A DNA stretch of 9,783 bases from Fidelibacterota bacterium REDSEA-S14_B6 (GTDB lineage Bacteria; Fidelibacterota; Marinisomatia; Marinisomatales; S15-B10): the NCBI GenBank assembly GCA_001626655.1, contig LUOC01000098.1:1-9783 (forward strand), in the 5' to 3' direction. Under the pieces are notes generated by a model that had not been told where the DNA came from, ran no database searches, and saw nothing but the letters and a program-made list of their open reading frames with translations. Within the stretch, counting starts at the first letter, position 1, and every line of letters begins with the position of its first letter. Positions 1-5,420 of this stretch are shown here, piece after piece. The translations under genes were made by a program, and so were the position numbers.

Positions 1-164
1 AGTTAAAGCAGAGCTACTCCAACTTGGGCGTACAGATGGATATCCGAATGGTACTCTTTTCCCATCTCAAGTCCACCTTCTCCATCGGCTTCGCCCGGGC
101 CGTTGACAGACTTACCGACAAACAGTCCACTGAACTGATGGTCTCTCTGCAGATTCTGGACTGA
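1..164 (+). CDS. C-terminal end of an envelope protein (partial)
   Basis: An open frame enters from the left edge, is read from base 3, and stops at TGA 162-164, leaving about 53 residues. The fragment alternates polar and hydrophobic residues (LGVQMDIRMVLFSHL, FSIGFARAVD, TELMVSLQILD). This resembles the last strands of an outer-membrane beta-barrel or of a surface beta-propeller protein. The final residue is Asp rather than the Phe or aromatic usually ending a classical barrel, so a barrel is not certain. The stop lies only four bases before the GTG of the next gene, so the two are probably co-transcribed. Too little is present to name a family. That it is coding rests on the open frame and on the tight join to the following gene. 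Confidence 0.55.
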   Translation, partial: LKQSYSNLGVQMDIRMVLFSHLKSTFSIGFARAVDRLTDKQSTELMVSLQILD

Positions 165-168
165 GCAA

Positions 169-1191
169 GTGAATCTCTTTATAGAGGCGGCCGTCAGTCT
201 AATGCCGTCGCTGGCGCTTCTGGTGGTCTTCATGCTGCTGGACAGCTACAAGCTCCTCGATGTGAAAGCGGCGATCATTGCCATCGGCATCGGCGCCCTG
301 TCTGCGGTTGCATCCTACTTCGTCAATACACCGCTTGTGGAAAACACCGGCATCGACTGGCTCACCTATTCGCGGTACGGCGCGCCGGTGGTGGAGGAGT
401 TCTTCAAGGGCGTGGTGCTGGTGTACCTCATTCGCGCCAACAGGATCGGATTCAACATTGACGCCGCCATCTACGGTTTTGCCCTGGGCGCCGGCTTCTC
501 CATAGTGGAAAACCTCTACTACGTCATGGTTCTCGATCAGGAGACACCCCTCGGTGTCTTCATCATTCGCGGCTTCGGTACAGCGGTGATGCACGGCGGT
601 ACGACGACCCTGTTCGGCATCGTCGCCAAAACGCTGGTGGACCGGAAGATCGGTGGGGAGTGGGGAGGCTTCTTTCCCGGTTTTCTCACGGCGGCAATCT
701 TCCACTCTTTTTACAATCACTTCTTCTTCGATCCCATTCTTCTAACGGTGGTCATTCTCGTGACGCTGCCGATGGTACTTCTCCTCGTCTTCAAGCGGAG
801 TGAGGCGTTCCTCCAGAACTGGCTCGGGGTCGGTTTCGATACCGATCAGGAGCTCCTCGACATGGTAAACAAGGGGCAGGTAGGCGAGACGAAAGTGGGG
901 AAGTATCTTCAGTCAGTGAAAGACCGTTTCGCCGGCGAGGTGGTATTCGACATGATATGCCTCCTGAGAATCCATCTTGAGCTGTCCATGCGGGCGAAGG
1001 GGGTGCTGATGATGCGCGAGGCGGGGATGGACGCCGAGCCCGATCCCGACATTCAGGACAAGTTCAATGAACTGCACTATCTGGAAAAGAGTGTCGGAAA
1101 AGCGGGGATGCTTGCCCTGTCGCCCTTCCTCCATCAATCGAGTCAGGATCTGTGGCAGATCCATATGCTTGAAGGAGAGACGAAGGGGTGA
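169..1191 (+). CDS. prsW: PrsW family glutamic intramembrane protease with C-terminal extension
   Basis: A 340-residue multi-pass membrane protein. The PrsW/CAAX-protease-like signature is complete: PVVEEFFKG (E76, E77, K80), FALGAGFSIVEN (104-115, with E114 and N115), MHGG with H142, and FHSFYN with H179 and N183. In this family the paired glutamates and histidines form the active site within the membrane. Hydrophobic segments run from about residue 8 to 208. In Bacillus, PrsW cleaves the anti-sigma factor RsiW; here no sigma or anti-sigma pair is visible and the substrate is unknown. After the last membrane segment (about 188-208) there is a soluble, mainly helical region of about 130 residues (209-340) that ordinary PrsW proteins of roughly 200-230 residues lack. 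The start is GTG at 169, four bases after the preceding stop. An in-frame ATG at 202 is the alternative. No Shine-Dalgarno site is obvious, which suggests translational coupling. Confidence 0.85.
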   Translation: MNLFIEAAVSLMPSLALLVVFMLLDSYKLLDVKAAIIAIGIGALSAVASYFVNTPLVENTGIDWLTYSRYGAPVVEEFFKGVVLVYLIRANRIGFNIDAAIYGFALGAGFSIVENLYYVMVLDQETPLGVFIIRGFGTAVMHGGTTTLFGIVAKTLVDRKIGGEWGGFFPGFLTAAIFHSFYNHFFFDPILLTVVILVTLPMVLLLVFKRSEAFLQNWLGVGFDTDQELLDMVNKGQVGETKVGKYLQSVKDRFAGEVVFDMICLLRIHLELSMRAKGVLMMREAGMDAEPDPDIQDKFNELHYLEKSVGKAGMLALSPFLHQSSQDLWQIHMLEGETKG

Positions 1192-1243
1192 CTACCTATT
1201 GTTAAGTTTCACAACCACGTTTGTTGATCGGGAACGTTGCTGC

Positions 1244-1275
1244 GATTCTTCGTCGAAGACTCCTCAGAATGACAA
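1244..1275. repeat. Candidate dispersed intergenic repeat (CATTCTGAGGAG...GAAGAATC type)
   Basis: Read on the minus strand, this stretch contains GTCATTCTGAGGAGTC followed by TTCGACGAAGAATC. It has short self-complementary arms (ATTCT/AGAAT) around an inner TCGTCGA palindrome. I recall closely similar sequences as short dispersed intergenic repeats in many bacterial draft genomes. Only one copy lies in this window, so its repeat nature is recalled and inferred rather than shown here. Confidence 0.4.
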
Positions 1276-1296
1276 GCCAATTGATAGGAATAAATC

Positions 1297-1327
1297 AGAT
1301 GACATCTTTGGAGAAAAGATGTCATCT
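1297..1327. repeat. Perfect 13-bp inverted repeat (possible bidirectional terminator)
   Basis: The arms AGATGACATCTTT (1297-1309) and AAAGATGTCATCT (1315-1327) are exact reverse complements around a 5-base loop, GGAGA. The stem is only moderately GC-rich and is followed by CTCTCTGTATTCTG rather than a pure T run. It could terminate the upstream transcript inefficiently, act as an mRNA-stabilising hairpin, or be a small repeat element. Confidence 0.6.
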
Positions 1328-1358
1328 CTCTCTGTATTCTGTTGACTAAACCTCCCCT

Positions 1359-1387
1359 TGTAACAAACAGCCATTCGAACATAAACT
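1359..1387 (+). promoter_or_regulatory. Weak sigma70-like promoter candidate before the LVIVD-type gene
   Basis: TTGTAA (1359-1364) and TAAACT (1382-1387) are separated by 17 bases, each matching the sigma70 consensus at 4 of 6 positions. The TAAACT box ends seven bases before the GTG start at 1395. A transcript from here would therefore be leaderless or nearly so, which fits the lack of a Shine-Dalgarno site. A better -35 match, TTGACT at 1342-1347, has no partner at a good distance. Confidence 0.22.
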
Positions 1388-1394
1388 CCCCGCC

Positions 1395-2792
1395 GTGAAT
1401 CATCGGCGCCTGACCATTCTCGTTCTTCTCCTCGCGGGAGCAGTTTCCGCCCAGGATATGGCTTACCACCTCGATCCCGTGGCTCGGATGACCTTCCCAA
1501 ATGTTGTCCACAGCGTGGGAGACACTGCCGGCGGCTCAGACTGCTGGGGCTACGTCGACAAAGAGGGAAACGATTACGCCATCATGGGCGTGCTTGATGG
1601 GACGGCCATCGTTAGAGTGAACGACCTCGAGCTTATCACCACAATTCCCGGCCCCAAGAATCACGACCCCTACTACCACCGCGACATGATGACTTATGGC
1701 GATTACCTCTATGTCTGTCACGAAATGACTGGCACGAACCAGGGAATCCAGATCATCGATATGAGCCCACTTCCCGATTCCGTCCGTTACGTCGATACAA
1801 TCAACAGAAGCGATGCGGGCGGACAGTCAGCCAACACATCTCACAACCTTTTTGTTGACGAGGCGACGGCCACCCTCTACACCGTTAGGAAATACGCCAA
1901 CGGAATCCGCATCCTTTCGCTTGAGGATCCGGAAGATCCTCAGGATATGGGGATTTTCGAGACGCCGGACGCCCATGATGTTTTTTCCCGAAACGATACT
2001 GTCTATGTCGCCGAAGGGTGGAACGGATCGTTCTCCATCTGGGATGCATCGGAGAGCAAGAGCGCCCCTACGCTTCTGGCAAGAGTGGATATTCCCAACG
2101 GCGGCTATTCCCACACCGTCTGGACGACAGAAGACGGACACTATCTTATGACGGCGGAGGAGACCTCGAGAAAGACCATGAAGCTGTGGGACATCACAGA
2201 TTTCGAAAACATCGAAATGGTGGGGGAGTATCTCGGCGCCAGCAAGTTAGCCCACAACATTCATATTAAGGGTGACTTCGCCTTTGTGTCTCACTACAGT
2301 TCCGGAGCAGTGGTTGTCGATATCTCCGATCCCACTCAACTAAAAGAAGTGGCGAGTTACGACACCTATACCGACAGCGATGCGAGTACTTATCTCGGTG
2401 CGTGGGGAATCTACCCCTTCTCACCAAACGGCTACGTCTATGTCAGCAACGTGGAGGGGCATCTCGATATTCTCCGCTTCCGCGAAGAATCTCTCTTTGC
2501 CGACGGCGAAAGGAGGGAGCCGGTCCCAAATCGAATCGCGCTCAGTCAGAACTTCCCGAACCCCTTCAACGGGGAGACGGCCATTTCGGTCTCCCTTCCA
2601 TCGCAGCAGTCTCTATCACTGGAAATCTACGATGCCCTCGGCACTCCCGTTGAACGGCTGGCCGAAGGGGCTCTCCCTGCCGGAGACTACCGCTTTCGGT
2701 GGGATGCCGGTGACCTCCCAAGCGGTGTTTACTTCGCCCGACTCGTTTCCGGTGTCTCGGTCCGGACGGCGAAGATGCTCCTCCTTAAGTAG
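1395..2792 (+). CDS. Secreted choice-of-anchor B / LVIVD repeat protein with type IX-like sorting domain
   Basis: A 465-residue exported protein. Residues 1-20 form a signal peptide (RR basic start, LTILVLLLAGAVSA core) with likely cleavage after A19. Residues 45-365 have beta-propeller-like repeats in which an observation strand is followed by a phrase of the type 'I.D.S.P' or 'LWDITDFENIEMVGEY': GIQIIDMSPLP (117-127), IRILSLEDPEDPQ (171-183), SFSIWDASE (212-220), MKLWDITDF (262-270), AVVVDISDPTQL (305-316), HLDILRF (356-362). This is the LVIVD/choice-of-anchor B pattern. Residues 383-465 form the C-terminal sorting domain: LSQNFPNPFN, EIYDALGTPVERL, SGVYFARLVSG, KMLLLK. In related bacteria this domain directs export through the type IX system and surface attachment. 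GTG 1395 is the start that keeps the signal peptide; it has no Shine-Dalgarno site. The ligand or enzymatic role is unknown. Confidence 0.88.
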   Translation: MNHRRLTILVLLLAGAVSAQDMAYHLDPVARMTFPNVVHSVGDTAGGSDCWGYVDKEGNDYAIMGVLDGTAIVRVNDLELITTIPGPKNHDPYYHRDMMTYGDYLYVCHEMTGTNQGIQIIDMSPLPDSVRYVDTINRSDAGGQSANTSHNLFVDEATATLYTVRKYANGIRILSLEDPEDPQDMGIFETPDAHDVFSRNDTVYVAEGWNGSFSIWDASESKSAPTLLARVDIPNGGYSHTVWTTEDGHYLMTAEETSRKTMKLWDITDFENIEMVGEYLGASKLAHNIHIKGDFAFVSHYSSGAVVVDISDPTQLKEVASYDTYTDSDASTYLGAWGIYPFSPNGYVYVSNVEGHLDILRFREESLFADGERREPVPNRIALSQNFPNPFNGETAISVSLPSQQSLSLEIYDALGTPVERLAEGALPAGDYRFRWDAGDLPSGVYFARLVSGVSVRTAKMLLLK

Positions 2793-2827
2793 CCGCTCTC
2801 ACCGTTCCATCGCACTATCCGGCTACC

Positions 2828-2841
2828 CCCGAAGTTTCGGG
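2828..2841. repeat. Short palindrome CCCGAA-GT-TTCGGG
   Basis: CCCGAA (2828-2833) and TTCGGG (2836-2841) are exact reverse complements; as a hairpin it would close as CCCGA/TCGGG with a four-base loop. It lies 36 bases after the secreted-protein stop. It is not followed by a T run, so it is a poor intrinsic terminator. Similar CCCGAA...TTCGGG palindromes occur as dispersed intergenic elements in other bacteria, which I recall rather than demonstrate here. Confidence 0.45.
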
Positions 2842-2897
2842 ATACGCCGAACAAGTCCTTCTTTCCATTAGAACTTTAACACATGAACACAACATCC

Positions 2898-2933
2898 CTC
2901 CAATACTCCAATCTTCCATTCCTCCATTCTTCC
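2898..2933. repeat. Degenerate 8-bp tandem repeat, about 4.5 units
   Basis: Units CTCCAATA, CTCCAATC, TTCCATTC, CTCCATTC and a partial TTCC start at 2898, 2906, 2914, 2922 and 2930, an exact 8-base period. The unit consensus is YTCCAWTM. The tract is strongly pyrimidine-rich on the plus strand. It is untranslated as far as I can see. Confidence 0.65.
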
Positions 2934-2989
2934 GTCGGTTTAGACTTTGTTTTCACCATCTCTGAGGCTAAACTGAAATCGGCCATTCG

Positions 2990-2997
2990 AAAGGAGG
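2990..2997 (+). promoter_or_regulatory. Strong Shine-Dalgarno site for the small lipoprotein
   Basis: AAAGGAGG lies six bases before the ATG at 3004. It is the best match to the anti-Shine-Dalgarno sequence in the window and fixes the start of a short gene that might otherwise be doubted. It stands out because several neighbouring genes have no visible Shine-Dalgarno site. Confidence 0.8.
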
Positions 2998-3003
2998 CAT
3001 GTC

Positions 3004-3267
3004 ATGAATAGATTGAAATCTGCCGTCATCTGCACAGCGCTCGCATTCAGCATCATGTTTATCGCTTGCGGCGAAGACGCCGATTGCCCTGACTGCGGGA
3101 AGCTGACAGAAGGGTACCTATTCAAACGGGTGACGCAAGACGACTTTGCCAAGTTTTCCGGGATCAGCGGAATTCAGGTCGATGCGTGCATGCGCTACAA
3201 GGTAACCGGCGGGACAGACATCAACGAAGATACCATCGCCATCGTAGACGATTGCTGCTGTGAATAA
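3004..3267 (+). CDS. Small cysteine-rich putative lipoprotein
   Basis: An 87-residue protein with an export signal: MNRLK basic start, a hydrophobic core at about 7-20, then FIAC with C22 as the probable lipidated cysteine. The lipobox is imperfect, having Phe rather than Leu at -3, but position and following residues (CGEDAD) fit a lipoprotein. The mature part has further cysteines in a CPDC motif (C28, C31), C62, and three in a row near the end (C84-C86, DDCCCE). CPxC suggests redox chemistry or metal binding, but no thioredoxin fold is visible and the protein is too short for one, so function is unknown. Translation is supported by the AAAGGAGG site. The gene sits alone between the secreted LVIVD-type protein and rnhB, ending 32 bases before the latter. 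I do not recognise a named family. Confidence 0.7.
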   Translation: MNRLKSAVICTALAFSIMFIACGEDADCPDCGKLTEGYLFKRVTQDDFAKFSGISGIQVDACMRYKVTGGTDINEDTIAIVDDCCCE

Positions 3268-3299
3268 GCGTAATTCAACCTAATCTGTTTTGATATAGG

Positions 3300-4235
3300 A
3301 TGAAAACAGCGCTGATCGCCGGTGTTGATGAAGCGGGGCGCGGTCCCCTTGCGGGTCCGGTTGTGGCGGCGGCGGTAATCCTGTCCGAGGGGTGCGAGAT
3401 CGAAGGTCTCAACGATTCCAAAAAGCTGACCGCAAAAAAGCGTGAGACGCTCTTTGATGAGATAGAAGCGCAAGCAACGTCCGTTTCTTTGGGGATCGTC
3501 CACGAGGACGAGATTGAATCGCTCAACATCCTCGGCGCCACGCACAGAGCGATGCGGCTCGCGCTGGGCCGACTCGCGCCCCAACCGATGGAGGCACTCA
3601 TCGACGGACACGCTCTCCCGGATCAGGTGGTGAGCAACAGGGGGATCATCAAAGGTGATCAGAAAGTGCCGTCCATCAGTGCGGCGTCCATCATCGCCAA
3701 GGTGACAAGGGACAGGATTATGCACACCTACGACACGGTCTTTCCCGAATATGGCTTCGGCCAGCACAAAGGGTACGGGACGCCACAGCATCTTGAAAAC
3801 TTGAAAACACATCTCGCCTGCCCCATCCACCGGAAATCGTTTCGCCCCGTGAGTGACTATCTTCCATCTCTCGCCAAGCTGAAAGAAGAGCGGACGCTGG
3901 GGAAGTGGGGAGAACGTCTGGCGGCAAGGGAACTGGTGCGAAAAGGGTGTTCCATTCTTGGGATGAACTTCAACGCCCTTCCGTACGGTGAAATCGATAT
4001 AGTTGCCATGGATGGGGAGACGGTGGTTTTCGCGGAAGTGAAATCCGCTTCGCAGGAGTGGCTCGGCGGTCCCGAGGACCAGATGGATGACGGGAAGGTG
4101 GAGAAGCTTCTGAAAGCGATGAAAATCTACCTGTCGGAGAATGAAATCGAATCGGACAGCCGGTTTGACCTGCTAACGGTTCGCTTCGGCGGAGGCCCTC
4201 CGGCCGTGGAACATTACAGGGACTGCCTCAGTTAA
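3300..4235 (+). CDS. rnhB: Ribonuclease HII fused to YraN/UPF0102 endonuclease-like domain
   Basis: A 311-residue fusion. Residues 1-185 are RNase HII, which cuts the RNA strand of RNA-DNA hybrids and removes single ribonucleotides from DNA. GVDEAGRGPLAGP carries D10 and E11; D102 (ALIDGH) and D120 (IKGD) complete the DEDD set, followed by VPSISAASIIAKVTRD and YGFGQHKGYGTPQHL. Residues 200-311 match the YraN/UPF0102 family, a restriction-endonuclease-like fold: LGKWGERLAARELVRKGCSIL (E206), GEID (231-234, D233), VFAEVKSA (E246, K248), and RFDLLTVRF at the end. The linker is only about 15 residues (SDYLPSLAKLKEER). In most bacteria rnhB and yraN are separate adjacent genes, often near lepB, which also follows here. 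The ATG at 3300 has only TAGG directly before it, too close for a normal Shine-Dalgarno site. Confidence 0.93.
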   Translation: MKTALIAGVDEAGRGPLAGPVVAAAVILSEGCEIEGLNDSKKLTAKKRETLFDEIEAQATSVSLGIVHEDEIESLNILGATHRAMRLALGRLAPQPMEALIDGHALPDQVVSNRGIIKGDQKVPSISAASIIAKVTRDRIMHTYDTVFPEYGFGQHKGYGTPQHLENLKTHLACPIHRKSFRPVSDYLPSLAKLKEERTLGKWGERLAARELVRKGCSILGMNFNALPYGEIDIVAMDGETVVFAEVKSASQEWLGGPEDQMDDGKVEKLLKAMKIYLSENEIESDSRFDLLTVRFGGGPPAVEHYRDCLS

Positions 4236-4247
4236 CAGGCTCTCCCT

Positions 4248-4275
4248 TTGAGCGAAGGTTCGCGGAACACTAAAT
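4248..4275 (+). promoter_or_regulatory. Weak promoter candidate immediately before lepB
   Basis: TTGAGC (4248-4253) and TAAATT (4270-4275) lie 16 bases apart, each a 4-of-6 match to sigma70 boxes. Transcription would begin at about the ATG 4284, giving a leaderless message, in keeping with the absence of a Shine-Dalgarno site there. The gene may equally be transcribed from further upstream with rnhB. Confidence 0.2.
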
Positions 4276-4283
4276 TGCGCCCC

Positions 4284-5339
4284 ATGAACGACACAAGAAT
4301 CGCCCGTATCCTGCAGGAGATCAAATCTCTCCTCATTATTCTTGTGATCGCTCTCTCACTCAGAGCGACTGTCATAGAGGCGTATATCGTCCCCACGGGC
4401 TCCATGGAAAACACCATCATGACCGGCGATTTTCTCATTGGAAACAAGTTCGTCTACGGCATGCGCACCCCCGATTGGATCGGTATTCCCTACACGGAGC
4501 TCGGTTTCGACGTTCCGTGGACACGCTTCCCCCGCTTCCGTAAACCGCACAGCGGCGATGTGGTCATCTTCAAGTATCCGAGGGATCATTTCCAGAAGTA
4601 TGTGAAACGTTGCGTCGCCGAACCGGGAGAGACGGTGGAGGTGCGGGGGAAAGATCTTTTCATCAACGGTACTCCGTTCCTGCTCCCCGAGAACGGGAAG
4701 TTCATCGACCGCACGGTGGTGAAGGAGGGGATTCGCCAGCCCGGAATGTTTCTCAGGGAGGAGTGGAACAGGGACAATTTCGGTCCAATCCGTGTGCCGA
4801 AGGCTGGGGACAATATCGCCATCGGCGCAGCGACCGATTGGGACTACCTTCTTCCGCTCATGCTGATGGACGGCCATGAAGTCGTCCTCAAGGGGCCCGG
4901 GATTGACGGCGAATACAGGTTCACCATGAAGGACCCCAACGATATCGCCCGGCGGTATGTCTCGGGGCTAAGGAGCTTGATTCACGGCATTTTTTCGTCG
5001 GAGCCCTATCGGCCCGAAAAAGTGGGAAAACTTTTCGAAAAGTACTACAGCCCATCCAACCTTGACGGTGAGCTCCTTAACGTCTGGAACTTCAAGTTCA
5101 CAGACGAGGCGGTAAACTACCTCTGGATCGACGGGCAAAGTATGGCCGGAATGGAAAACTACACTGTTCGTCAGAACTACTACTGGATGATGGGAGACAA
5201 CCGCGACGACAGCGCCGATTCACGCTACTGGGGATTTGTCCCGGAGGAGTTAGTCCTCGGTGAGGCGGTGGTGGTTTACATGTCGTGGAAGTTCGGCGGC
5301 GGCCCCCGGTTTGGCCGAATCGGCAAGATTATCTCCTGA
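4284..5339 (+). CDS. lepB: Signal peptidase I with enlarged periplasmic domain
   Basis: A 351-residue type I signal peptidase, which removes signal peptides from exported proteins. One N-terminal membrane anchor (about 15-30, LLIILVIALSL) precedes box B, VPTGSMENTIMTGD, with the nucleophile Ser40. The general base Lys108 lies in YVKRCVAEPGE, and box E is GDNRDDSADSRYWGFVP (304-320). The distance from Lys108 to box E is about 196 residues, against about 126 in E. coli LepB. So some 70 residues are added to the non-catalytic region, including a helical segment around 217-255. I chose ATG 4284 over the upstream in-frame TTG at 4248 because the TTG would add only 12 poorly hydrophobic residues; neither start has a clear Shine-Dalgarno site. 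It follows rnhB-yraN by 48 bases, a common gene neighbourhood. The many secreted proteins nearby are plausible substrates. Confidence 0.93.
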   Translation: MNDTRIARILQEIKSLLIILVIALSLRATVIEAYIVPTGSMENTIMTGDFLIGNKFVYGMRTPDWIGIPYTELGFDVPWTRFPRFRKPHSGDVVIFKYPRDHFQKYVKRCVAEPGETVEVRGKDLFINGTPFLLPENGKFIDRTVVKEGIRQPGMFLREEWNRDNFGPIRVPKAGDNIAIGAATDWDYLLPLMLMDGHEVVLKGPGIDGEYRFTMKDPNDIARRYVSGLRSLIHGIFSSEPYRPEKVGKLFEKYYSPSNLDGELLNVWNFKFTDEAVNYLWIDGQSMAGMENYTVRQNYYWMMGDNRDDSADSRYWGFVPEELVLGEAVVVYMSWKFGGGPRFGRIGKIIS

Positions 5340-5350
5340 ACAGATTTTCT

Positions 5351-5379
5351 TTGAGAATGTCTCTTTCTCTGTGTAGAAT
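5351..5379 (+). promoter_or_regulatory. Sigma70-like promoter of the MgtC-like gene cluster
   Basis: TTGAGA (5351-5356) and TAGAAT (5374-5379) each match the consensus at 5 of 6 positions with the optimal 17-base spacer. A start site near 5386 would give a leader of about 35 bases before the ATG at 5421. This is the best promoter I see in the window. It suggests that the genes from 5421 onward form a transcription unit separate from rnhB-lepB. Confidence 0.5.
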
Positions 5380-5420
5380 TCGTTTATCCGAGGTTTGTTG
5401 AAACTCTGCGTTAGAACAGT

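Larger units (their letters stand above)
1192..1394. other. Intergenic region with repeat-like element and hairpin
   Basis: This 203-bp gap separates the protease gene from the LVIVD-type secreted protein. I see no credible gene in it. It holds a segment resembling a widely dispersed intergenic repeat (about 1244-1275), a 13-bp-arm hairpin (1297-1327) and a weak promoter candidate (1359-1387). Short open frames crossing it on both strands have no recognisable features. Confidence 0.6.
2793..3003. other. Intergenic region with palindrome and 8-bp tandem repeat
   Basis: This 211-bp gap lies between the secreted LVIVD-type gene and the small lipoprotein. It contains a short GC-rich palindrome (2828-2841), a degenerate tandem repeat of 8-bp period (2898-2933), and a strong ribosome binding site at its right end (2990-2997). 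I see no gene in it. An out-of-frame extension of an open frame crossing 2793-2871 looks like a shadow of the upstream gene. Confidence 0.6.

Noticed and set aside
336..344. Additional DnaA-box-like TGTGGAAAA
   Set aside because: It lies inside the PrsW coding sequence and encodes part of a normal protein segment; it is counted as a chance match.
199..720. 173-codon open frame on the minus strand opposite the PrsW gene
   Set aside because: The plus-strand frame has full PrsW motifs; the minus frame has no motif, signal or ribosome binding site and is a shadow.
2380..2871. 163-codon plus-strand open frame in another phase across the end of the secreted LVIVD-type gene
   Set aside because: Ser/Arg-rich, low-quality composition typical of an out-of-phase read of a real gene; the in-phase frame has a clear sorting domain.
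2898..2933. CRISPR-like array
   Set aside because: The units are 8 bases with no spacers; it is a simple tandem repeat. No CRISPR repeats or cas genes are seen anywhere in the window.
3195..3830. 211-codon open frame on the minus strand opposite the RNase HII part
   Set aside because: It overlaps a conserved RNase HII domain and the small lipoprotein end; long antisense frames are common in GC-rich genes, and the protein shows no recognisable family.
4248..4283. Upstream TTG start for signal peptidase I
   Set aside because: It adds only 12 residues with no conserved features and no ribosome binding site; ATG 4284 gives a normal LepB N-terminus.
4356..4877. 173-codon minus-strand open frame opposite lepB
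   Set aside because: It lies wholly inside signal peptidase I coding DNA and shows no motif.
5351..5363. GAGA-ATG-TCTC mini-hairpin after lepB as a terminator
   Set aside because: Four base pairs with a three-base loop is too weak, and it overlaps the -35 box of a better-supported promoter.
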